A stretch of DNA of 6,135 bases from Spirochaetota bacterium. GTDB taxonomy: Bacteria > Spirochaetota > Leptospiria > Turneriellales > Turneriellaceae. The position numbers and the translations under genes are program-made. The stretch is from positions 1 to 6,135 of the forward strand of contig CAUJII010000120.1 in assembly GCA_963205035.1 (NCBI GenBank). Reading direction: 5' to 3'. The notes under the pieces were generated by a model. The model was not told the DNA's origin. It made no database searches and worked only from the letters and a program-made list of their open reading frames with translations. Positions 1 through 5,330 of the stretch are shown here, one piece after another (position 1 is the first letter of the stretch; each line of letters begins with the position of its first letter).

Positions 1-717
1 AGCCACGAGGAGCAGTGTTACAATCGCTGTAATCCACGCGAGCGCAGAGGGGGTGTCGAGCCAACTGCGCGCCACGGCGAGCGAGGCACCCACGCCGTCT
101 GTCGTTGCGAGTAGCTCGGCCATGACAACGACCTTCCATGCGATGCCGAGTGCAGTGATCGTCGCCGGCAAGACATAAGAGAGAATGTGCGGTAAATAGA
201 CAACACGCCACCGCATGAGAAAGGGCAGGTTGTAAATGCGACCCACCTCGGAAAGCTCACCGTTTAACGTGCGTGCGCCTTGCATCGATTGCAAGAAGAT
301 AATCGGAAGGCATGCGAGTGCAACTGTTAAGATCGGCGCGCCGTCGCCCATGCCGAACCACAGCATCGCCAAGACGAGCCACGCAATGGGCGGCGTTCCT
401 AAAAGAATGCTTATCCAGGGGCGGGCAAACATCGCGCCCACAGCTGTCGAGCCGGCCAAAAGACCGCCTGTCAACCCACCTGCGAATGCCAAGCCAAACC
501 CTAAGAGCGCGCGCCGCGTGGTGATTGCGATGTGTTCCAACACCGTTGTGTCGGCGAGCATTGTGACAAGTTTTGCAAAAACTTTTTCAGGCGACGGCAA
601 AATAAGATCGGGATAACCCTCCGCTGTAACATCCCACAAGGCGATGAAGAGAAAAATTGAAGCGGCAGCACCCCAACCGCTCCAAAGATAATCCGCAGTT
701 TTTGTAAACCACTTCAT
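1..717 (-). CDS. ABC importer permease, SsuC/TauC/NitT-like, 3' end cut by window edge
   Basis: Inner-membrane permease of an ABC importer of the nitrate/sulfonate/taurine type. The reading frame is open for 239 codons from the ATG at 717 to base 1. The family is usually about 250-270 residues, so only a short C-terminal piece and the stop are missing. Visible parts are a first membrane helix (about residues 14-30), a family-typical segment LPSPEKVF (40-47), hydrophobic stretches near 71-95, 102-122, 126-143 and 184-205, and an EAA-type loop at about 154-176 (E154, G159, ending in YLP) that should dock the ATPase. The start is fixed by the TGATG overlap with the upstream binding-protein gene; no Shine-Dalgarno sequence is evident, so translational coupling is likely. 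The ATPase gene probably lies beyond the left edge. The fold is confident; the substrate is unknown. Confidence 0.9.
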   Translation of the reverse strand, partial: MKWFTKTADYLWSGWGAAASIFLFIALWDVTAEGYPDLILPSPEKVFAKLVTMLADTTVLEHIAITTRRALLGFGLAFAGGLTGGLLAGSTAVGAMFARPWISILLGTPPIAWLVLAMLWFGMGDGAPILTVALACLPIIFLQSMQGARTLNGELSEVGRIYNLPFLMRWRVVYLPHILSYVLPATITALGIAWKVVVMAELLATTDGVGASLAVARSWLDTPSALAWITAIVTLLLVA

Positions 718-1769
718 CAATTAAGCGGGTTAAAAAAATCGGCGTCTGGCATTTTGCCGCCAATCGATGCGGGTTCTATATCATAAAGTTTTTGGTAAAA
801 GTCTTTGAGTCGAATTTCTGCTTTATCCATCGTCACCATTTCGAGCTTGCTTGCTTGCATCGCATCGGTGACGGCTTCAGGCATGAGTTGGTCGAAATAA
901 GGAGCAATCATTGCGCCGCACTTCGCGCTTTCGCGTTGGCAAAAAGCAAGCGCTTTCGCATACCCTGCATTGATGCGTTTCATGAGCTCATTATCTTGCG
1001 CCGCTTTGCCGACTGCAGCAAGCCCCGCCTGCGGCATCGACGCTTCTTGGCGAAAGACATCCCCCCATTCTTTTTGAAGCGACACCGAGCGGAATAATGT
1101 GGGAGCTATAATTTTCAAAGGGTATGACCCCGTTTTGCGTAAAGCCATCGAAACAGCGGGTTCTGGCAGAAGCACGTTATCTACACGGCGCGTGAGTAAG
1201 AGCGTCAACGCATCGAAAGGCGAGCTGACATAACGGATTTTGAAATCTTTCTGAACGTCGAAGCCTCGCTTCCGCGCAATGATTTGGAAAACGATGTCAG
1301 GCATGTCGCCACGAAACGGGATTGCAATTTCTTGGTTTTTGTAATCCGCCAAGCGCGTTTTTGTTTTATCACGCGATAGAATGTAAAGAATGCCCCAGGT
1401 TGAAATGTTCATCGGCCGCACGGGAATCTTGCGGTTGTAAAGATTCGCCGCAACGTTCGATGGCATCGCAAGAATTGCCGGCTCTTCGCTCATTGCAAGA
1501 GTGCGTAGTTGGTCGGGGTTCATCCAAATTTTGAAAACAATATCTTTGTCGAGGTCTTTGAACTCCCCCGATGCAATCGCATACGCTAATGGAAACGACA
1601 CTGCGGCGGGAGGGCCTGCGAGCACGAGCTTTGCGCCGTGGGAATTCATCCCCTTCGAGGCGAGTTCGGGTGCGGGGGCGCGTTTTTTAAGAGCGAAAAA
1701 CGCGATACCTGCAGCGACTAATAAAAGGATAAAGAGGGTCTTTTTATTGAAACTGAGAATCTTTCTCAT
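717..1769 (-). CDS. ABC transporter substrate-binding protein, SsuA/TauA/NMT1-like
   Basis: Periplasmic solute-binding protein (350 residues) that should deliver a small, probably organic or oxyanion-like ligand to the permease encoded just downstream. The N-terminus has basic residues followed by a hydrophobic helix (about 11-27) and then Lys-Lys-Arg. There is no lipobox Cys, so it is either exported with cleavage or kept as a membrane-anchored binding protein. The mature part follows the NMT1/SsuA pattern: a first strand with AGPPAAVSFPLAYA (51-64), a W-x-N-P-D-Q-L segment (82-88), MPSNVAANLYNR (102-113), WGILYILSRD (125-134), PFRGDMPDIVF (151-161) and a second lobe with LLPEPAVSMAL (200-210). 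C277 and C284 could form a disulfide. The window does not reveal the ligand; sulfonate, nitrate, bicarbonate and pyrimidine-precursor transporters all share this fold. Confidence 0.88.
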   Translation of the reverse strand: MRKILSFNKKTLFILLLVAAGIAFFALKKRAPAPELASKGMNSHGAKLVLAGPPAAVSFPLAYAIASGEFKDLDKDIVFKIWMNPDQLRTLAMSEEPAILAMPSNVAANLYNRKIPVRPMNISTWGILYILSRDKTKTRLADYKNQEIAIPFRGDMPDIVFQIIARKRGFDVQKDFKIRYVSSPFDALTLLLTRRVDNVLLPEPAVSMALRKTGSYPLKIIAPTLFRSVSLQKEWGDVFRQEASMPQAGLAAVGKAAQDNELMKRINAGYAKALAFCQRESAKCGAMIAPYFDQLMPEAVTDAMQASKLEMVTMDKAEIRLKDFYQKLYDIEPASIGGKMPDADFFNPLN

Positions 1770-1775
1770 GTAGGG

Positions 1776-1804
1776 AAGATATATTTATTTTTTCACTCCG
1801 TCAA
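1776..1804 (-). promoter_or_regulatory. Predicted sigma70-type promoter of the importer operon
   Basis: On the minus strand a TTGACG -35 box (1804-1799, 5 of 6 matches to consensus) and a TATCTT -10 box (1781-1776, 4 of 6) are separated by exactly 17 bases. Seven bases downstream of the -10 box is the A of the ATG at 1769, so the predicted start point coincides with the start codon. An alternative -10 box, TATATC (1783-1778), has a 15-base spacer and would give a leader of only about two bases. No Shine-Dalgarno sequence lies before the ATG, which fits a leaderless transcript. This is a consensus match by eye only. Confidence 0.5.
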
Positions 1805-1943
1805 CAGAAAGCAGTGATTAGGAGCCTGTGCGGGAACTCGCGTAAGCGGTGCGAAAAGACGATTTTTTCTGTGTCATCGGAAAATTCCTTGCCCGGTCTA
1901 CAAACCTATTTTTATTTGTCCTGCTTCCGATTGGAAAAGATTA

Positions 1944-2510
1944 TTGTTTTGCCGCGAAGTTGCAGAATTTATCCCGCCCTCGCAACGCTACTTTCAAGTA
2001 CAAGCCGATTCGCAAGTTTATGTTGGCGAAATTTTTTATATTACAGTCTATGCTTTGGACACACAATCGGGACAGCTTCTTAAAAGTTACAACGGGAATG
2101 TGTCCTGGGGAGTCATTGGCGCAGGGTCTCTGGATATCCTTGCAGAAGATGGTTGGAGCGACGGAAAAAATACTTATACAGCGAAATACAACGGAACCGT
2201 AAATGCAAATGACAGCATCATCATTGCCGTTTCTGTCCAGGATGCAGTCCAAAAACAAGTTCGAGGCGTGAGTAACAACATCACTGTTTTTGTCCCGGTA
2301 ACTTTTACAGGTTTTAAGATTACAGCGCCTGTTTCAACCTTTGTATTTACGCCATTTGATTTAACCATAGAGGCCGTGGGCTCCAACGGAAAAGTTTATG
2401 AAGGCTATACAGGAACGGCGGATCTTGTCGCACTCAATAGCAGCGCGCGACGCCGCCAACGATGTTATCTACTCGTCTCAAACAAGCGCAAAACCTGCGG
2501 GGTGTACTAA
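1944..2510 (+). CDS. Fragment 1: Ig-like domains (N-terminal piece of the broken gene)
   Basis: Formally 188 codons from TTG 1944. Residues about 17-115 form one complete Ig-like beta-sandwich pattern of alternating hydrophobic residues, opening with FQVQADSQVYVGE and closing with VSNNITVF. Residues about 122-167 start a second copy (FTGFKITAPV, then VYEGYTGTADL) that stops abruptly. After about residue 168 the translation becomes Arg/Lys/Cys-rich (RRRQRCYL...) and no longer looks like the domain, so bases after about 2447 in this frame are probably out-of-frame read-through. The fold is inferred from pattern only; bacterial Ig-like (Big) and invasin/intimin-type domains share it. Whether the fragment is translated is unknown. 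Confidence 0.45.
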   Translation: MFCREVAEFIPPSQRYFQVQADSQVYVGEIFYITVYALDTQSGQLLKSYNGNVSWGVIGAGSLDILAEDGWSDGKNTYTAKYNGTVNANDSIIIAVSVQDAVQKQVRGVSNNITVFVPVTFTGFKITAPVSTFVFTPFDLTIEAVGSNGKVYEGYTGTADLVALNSSARRRQRCYLLVSNKRKTCGVY

Positions 2511-2943
2511 TATCTCGGGAGCATCTGCAAATATCAGCGTAGATAAAACATGGGCGTACGCACAGAGCCCTTTTTGCGTACAAGATAACGTAACGGTGAG
2601 CGCGAAACTCACGATCGAACCAGGCAGCGTCTTGCGGTTTGCTGCAGGAAAAAAGCTGACTGTGCAAAGTGGCGGGACTTTGGTTGTGCAAGGGAGTGCT
2701 GATAAGCTTATCTTTTTTACAGGAGATGATGCCGTTGCAGTGCCCGGATATTGGGGGGGGATCGAATTCTTGCCGGGTTCTGTCGGTTCAGCGATATCAG
2801 GCGGTTATGGCGGCGGCAGTGTTTTGTCTTTCGCCGTTGTCGAATTTGCCGGGCCGGGGCTCAGCGTCGATCAAACCTCGCTTTGGGTCGAATATACCAT
2901 TATGATTCTAAGACGAATGGTGGTTCGACGTGTACCGGTATAA
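2398..2943 (+). CDS. Fragment 2: right-handed beta-helix piece of the broken gene
   Basis: Formally 181 codons from ATG 2398, but the first 15 or so residues look out of frame; plausible protein begins at about base 2443 with ARDAANDVIYSS, which resembles the closing strand of an Ig-like domain. Residues about 62-125 show a pattern frequent in beta-helix proteins: LTIEPGSVLRF, then GGTLVVQGSADKLIFFTG, then YWGGIEFLPGS. After about residue 165 (SLWVEY) the sequence turns into a basic non-domain tail up to TAA at 2941-2943, indicating the second frame change. C36 and C60 could pair. A run of eight G at 2753-2760 encodes the W-G-G of the YWGGI motif. The fragment carries no signal peptide of its own. 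Confidence 0.4.
   Translation: MKAIQERRILSHSIAARDAANDVIYSSQTSAKPAGCTNISGASANISVDKTWAYAQSPFCVQDNVTVSAKLTIEPGSVLRFAAGKKLTVQSGGTLVVQGSADKLIFFTGDDAVAVPGYWGGIEFLPGSVGSAISGGYGGGSVLSFAVVEFAGPGLSVDQTSLWVEYTIMILRRMVVRRVPV
2753..2760 (+). repeat. G8 homopolymer tract inside the beta-helix piece
   Basis: Eight consecutive G residues lie in coding sequence (TGG GGG GGG) of a putative surface protein. In this copy the frame is continuous through the tract. Poly-G runs of this length are known hot spots for slipped-strand length change and also for sequencing error. Confidence 0.8.
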
Positions 2944-3038
2944 CCCAAGGCAACGTGGATGTTACCGGTGCTAAGGCGGCTCCGTGGCCGTTATGTTCGG
3001 CGTCTCCAACAAATCCCGACTGTGTGGGACCAAATTAA
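2895..3038 (+). pseudogene. Fragment 3: Cys-containing C-terminal tail of the broken gene
   Basis: In the frame of fragment 1, from about 2895 to TAA 3036-3038, the translation reads as roughly 47 residues of plausible secreted-protein tail: YDSKTNGGSTCTGITQGN, then VDVTGAKAAPWPLC, then SPTNPDCVGPN. It has three Cys and is Gly/Thr/Asn/Pro-rich, unlike the basic tail that fragment 2 gives over the same bases. It has no start codon or ribosome binding site of its own, so it is best read as the 3' end of the decayed gene. No family is recognised. Confidence 0.45.
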
Positions 3039-3067
3039 GAGTCGAAGCTGCCAGCAATTCGCCCGGT

Positions 3068-3946
3068 TCAGCGGCTAAGTCTTAAGCCCTTCGTGGGAGT
3101 TACCCGTTTATTTCCCTGAATAAATTCGATGGGAATTGTTCTCATCCCTTCTTTAACATCCGGCACGACAACATCAAAGTGCAAGTGAGGCCCGGTCGAC
3201 CAACCGACATTTCCCGACAACGCGATCACGTCGCCAACACGCACTTGTTGCCCGACTCTTACCCGTGCGCCATTTTTTTGGATGTGCAGATAGCGCGCGG
3301 TTGAGCCGTCCTTGTGCAGGATGTAGATGTAATTGGCTTTATCTCCCAAAGAAGGGTCGTTGCCGCCTTTAGAGAAACTTTGCTGTACTGCGCTGACCGT
3401 ACCCGCACGCGCCGCATGGATGGGCGTACCGACAGGCATGGAGAAATCGGTTGCGTATGCCCAGATACCTACGTGCGCTCCATACCCGTTGTAACCGTTT
3501 GCCACAGTGAAGGACTTTCCCTTTCCCCATGGGCATTCGTAAACACCGTCGTGAATTACGGGTGCTGTCGGGTTTGCGATAGGAATGCCCGCCTGCAGAT
3601 GCCAATTCAGGTTGCGGTAGTAGTACGCCTTTGTGGGGTCGATGCGGATGATGCGAAAAAGCGTAGTTTCGGTGCGCGAGTTGCCGGCGAGGGTTCCGAT
3701 GAAAGGAAGCGATGTATCGGCGCGCATGTTTTCTAAATCGACGCTGACCTTGACGCCGTACGTAATCGCGTCGTGGTTTATCGCTCGAAACTCGATAATT
3801 GTGTTGTCGCTATTTTGGTATAGGAGAATCGCCGCGTTGACCCCGTTTGCGGAAAATTTTTGAATTTGCCGGAAATTTTCTGCTGCCAGTGGGGCCCATA
3901 GGACAAAGGTTGCATACAATACAAGGAAATTGCCGATGCGTTTCAT
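3068..3946 (-). CDS. Exported M23 (LytM/NlpD-type) peptidase
   Basis: Predicted zinc metallopeptidase of family M23, acting on peptidoglycan cross-links in the envelope or, if degenerate, serving as a murein-binding regulator. The protein has 292 residues and begins with a signal peptide (about 1-22, cleavage likely after PLAA). Residues about 24-125 form a beta-rich N-terminal domain of unknown role. The peptidase domain follows: H158 and D167 as the first metal ligands (AHVG...YATDF, with the longer H-to-D spacing seen in some family members), the GTPIHAARAGTV segment (173-184), H221 in RYLHI, and the signature HLHFD at 254-258 (H254, H256). All expected catalytic and metal residues are present, so activity is likely. 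The ATG at 3946 is chosen because the signal peptide begins right there. The gene faces the broken gene tail to tail with a 29-base gap and is divergent from the DUF2892 gene. Confidence 0.9.
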   Translation of the reverse strand: MKRIGNFLVLYATFVLWAPLAAENFRQIQKFSANGVNAAILLYQNSDNTIIEFRAINHDAITYGVKVSVDLENMRADTSLPFIGTLAGNSRTETTLFRIIRIDPTKAYYYRNLNWHLQAGIPIANPTAPVIHDGVYECPWGKGKSFTVANGYNGYGAHVGIWAYATDFSMPVGTPIHAARAGTVSAVQQSFSKGGNDPSLGDKANYIYILHKDGSTARYLHIQKNGARVRVGQQVRVGDVIALSGNVGWSTGPHLHFDVVVPDVKEGMRTIPIEFIQGNKRVTPTKGLRLSR

Positions 3947-3985
3947 AATGCGAACATTTTCTTTAGCAAGAGATAGGACTACAAG

Positions 3986-4014
3986 AAAATACAGTCGGGG
4001 ACGGGATAAGTCAG
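3986..4014 (-). promoter_or_regulatory. Possible sigma70-type promoter of the M23 peptidase gene
   Basis: On the minus strand CTGACT (4014-4009, 4 of 6 to TTGACA) and TATTTT (3991-3986, 4 of 6 to TATAAT) are 17 bases apart, giving a leader of roughly 33 bases before the ATG at 3946. It is a weak match found by eye. For the opposite gene at 4094 no good pair of boxes was seen in the same 147-base spacer; TACTAT at 4068-4073 is the best -10 candidate but lacks a clear -35. Confidence 0.3.
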
Positions 4015-4082
4015 ACTCAGGTTCCTTTCGTTTTGCAAAAAATTTCGCCGCCAGTAACGAAAAGCTTTACTATCGAATCGAA

Positions 4083-4089
4083 CGGAGGT
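4083..4089 (+). promoter_or_regulatory. Strong Shine-Dalgarno site of the DUF2892 gene
   Basis: CGGAGGT contains the GGAGG core and ends four bases before the ATG at 4094. It fixes that start. It is the clearest ribosome binding site in the window and contrasts with the absence of one before the binding-protein gene. Confidence 0.8.
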
Positions 4090-4093
4090 TCCA

Positions 4094-4342
4094 ATGAAAA
4101 TTAATGTAGGCCCAATCGATCGAATAGTGCGCTATACAATAGCAGCAGCTCTCATCATCGTCGGCCTTTTTGTTTTAGACGGCATCCATGGCGAGACGGT
4201 GGGCATCGTCGTCGCAGTACTTTCGCTACTACCCATCACAACGGCGACAACCCGAAGCTGCCCCGCTTATTCAATTTTAGGGATTTCAACTTGCGGACAA
4301 AAAACGCCGAACGCTCAAACGCAAGACGCGAAGAAAGGCTAA
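4094..4342 (+). CDS. Small DUF2892 (YgaP-type) inner membrane protein
   Basis: An 82-residue protein with the DUF2892 pattern: an N-terminal N-V-G-x-x-D-R-I-V-R motif (residues 4-13), two hydrophobic helices (about 13-28 and 35-52) forming a hairpin, and the closing Cys motif CPAYSILGISTC (56-67; C56 and C67). The same unit forms the membrane part of rhodanese YgaP in E. coli; here it stands alone without a rhodanese domain. The biochemical role of stand-alone members is not established. The tail after C67 is polar and likely flexible. The reductase gene begins 13 bases after its stop, so the two are probably co-transcribed, which hints at (but does not prove) a thiol or redox-stress role. 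Confidence 0.88.
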   Translation: MKINVGPIDRIVRYTIAAALIIVGLFVLDGIHGETVGIVVAVLSLLPITTATTRSCPAYSILGISTCGQKTPNAQTQDAKKG

Positions 4343-4355
4343 AACACTTTGACGC

Positions 4356-5330
4356 ATGGGGCTCTTAGTCGACGGTAAATGGCATGATACGTGGTATGAA
4401 ACGGCCGCGAACGATGGTCGTTTCGTTCGCAGCGAAAGCCAGTTCCGCAACTGGATAACCGCCGACGGGGCCGCCGGGCCGTCTGGAAAAGCCGGTTTCA
4501 CTGCGGAACCAGGCCGCTACCATCTTTATGTTTCTTATGCGTGCCCGTGGGCGCACCGTGCGCTTGTGATGCGCGCTTGGAAGGGTCTCGAAAAAATGGT
4601 GGATGTCTCCGTCGTCCATCCGCTCATGCTCGAAGACGGGTGGGAGTTCAAAACTAATTTCGAGGGTGCGACAGGTGACACGCTCTATGGCACCCAAAAG
4701 CTCTATGAAATCTATTTGAAGGCAGACGCCAACTATTCGGGTCGCGTTACCGTGCCGACGCTCTGGGATAAATCGCAGCAAACGATCGTGAGTAACGAAT
4801 CGTCAGAAATCATCCGCATGTTCAATTCGGCATTCGACAGACTCGGTGCAAGAGAAGGCGACTTTTATCCTACGGCGCGGCGTGCAGAAATCGACAAGTT
4901 GAACGAGTGGATATATCCCAACGTTAACAACGGCGTGTACCGTGCGGGGTTTGCTACAACGCAAGCCGCATACGACGAAGCAGTGCATGCGCTCTTCAAA
5001 ACGCTCGATGCGATAGAAGAGCTTTTAAGCACGAACCGTTATCTTGTGGGCGATAGATTAACCGAGGCAGACCTCAGGCTATGGACGACGCTTGTGCGGT
5101 TTGACGCAGTCTATGTAACTCACTTCAAATGCGACAAGAAGCGGATTGTGGATTACCCTCACTTGCAGGGGTTCTTGAAAGAAATTTATCAAATGCCGGG
5201 AGTCATGGAAACCGTAAAGATGGATCACATCCGCCACCATTATTTCGGCAGTCACAAGACGATTAACCCGCATGGTATTTTATCGATTGGCCCTACGCTG
5301 GATTTTTCTTCTCCTCATGGAAGAGGGTAA
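4356..5330 (+). CDS. yqjG: Glutathionyl-hydroquinone reductase (Xi-class GST, YqjG/ECM4/PcpF family)
   Basis: Cytoplasmic enzyme that uses glutathione to reduce glutathionyl-(hydro)quinones back to hydroquinones, releasing GSSG; the family includes E. coli YqjG, yeast ECM4 and PcpF of chlorophenol degraders. At 324 residues it is close to YqjG (about 328). The thioredoxin-like domain has the catalytic Cys in YACPWAHR (C63), the cis-Pro segment VTVPTLWD (131-138) and NESSEI (147-152). The all-helical GST C-domain follows, with NNGVYRAGFA (191-200, Y195), GDRLTEADLRLW (232-243) and the family tail HHYFGSHKTINPHGI (294-308, Y296). All hallmark residues are present. The ATG at 4356 has only a weak purine stretch (AAGAAAGG, 4330-4337) far upstream, so it may depend on translation of the DUF2892 gene. 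Its last 38 bases overlap the 3' end of the cyclase gene on the other strand. Confidence 0.93.
   Translation: MGLLVDGKWHDTWYETAANDGRFVRSESQFRNWITADGAAGPSGKAGFTAEPGRYHLYVSYACPWAHRALVMRAWKGLEKMVDVSVVHPLMLEDGWEFKTNFEGATGDTLYGTQKLYEIYLKADANYSGRVTVPTLWDKSQQTIVSNESSEIIRMFNSAFDRLGAREGDFYPTARRAEIDKLNEWIYPNVNNGVYRAGFATTQAAYDEAVHALFKTLDAIEELLSTNRYLVGDRLTEADLRLWTTLVRFDAVYVTHFKCDKKRIVDYPHLQGFLKEIYQMPGVMETVKMDHIRHHYFGSHKTINPHGILSIGPTLDFSSPHGRG

Larger units (their letters stand above)
1944..3038 (+). pseudogene. Decayed gene for a secreted or surface Ig-like/beta-helix protein
   Basis: Three consecutive pieces of protein-like sequence lie in order on the plus strand but change frame twice, near 2443-2450 and near 2890-2905. 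They read as two Ig-like beta-sandwich domains (the second cut short), a right-handed beta-helix-like stretch and a Cys-containing tail ending at TAA 3036-3038. Such modular proteins are normally exported and face the cell surface, yet no signal peptide is joined in frame. The frame of the first piece is open back to 1818 without an ATG, and the TTG at 1944 is only a formal start, preceded by the purine-rich GGAAAAGA at 1933-1940. The first break also removes about 30 residues compared with domain 1, which points to internal deletion and not just a sequencing slip. A clustered assembly error is the main alternative. The function of the intact protein is unknown. Confidence 0.65.

Noticed and set aside
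18..616. Open frames on both strands (18-260 minus, 236-616 plus, 312-524 plus)
   Set aside because: They lie inside the permease gene, are rich in Arg/Ser/Pro without family pattern, and have no credible start context.
792..1773. Plus-strand open frames opposite the binding-protein gene
   Set aside because: Antisense shadows of a gene with clear family motifs; their translations show no domain pattern.
1814..2202. Plus-strand open frames starting at 1814 and 1849
   Set aside because: Neither continues into the Ig-like protein sequence; beyond the hydrophobic stretch they overlap fragment 1 in the wrong frame. Kept only as a possible source of the lost signal peptide.
2701..2712. 12-base palindrome GATAAGCTTATC followed by a T run
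   Set aside because: The perfect palindrome leaves no loop and the stem is AT-rich, and it lies inside coding sequence, so it is not a credible terminator; no second copy suggests a binding site.
3039..3067. Possible bidirectional terminator between the broken gene and the M23 gene
   Set aside because: GCTG/CAGC pairs exist around 3049-3072 but no extended stem with a T run could be drawn.
3314..3863. Plus- and minus-strand open frames inside the M23 gene
   Set aside because: Out-of-frame shadows of a gene with a full catalytic motif set.
4365..5273. Minus-strand open frames opposite the reductase gene
   Set aside because: Antisense to a gene with all family hallmarks; no independent start signal or domain pattern.
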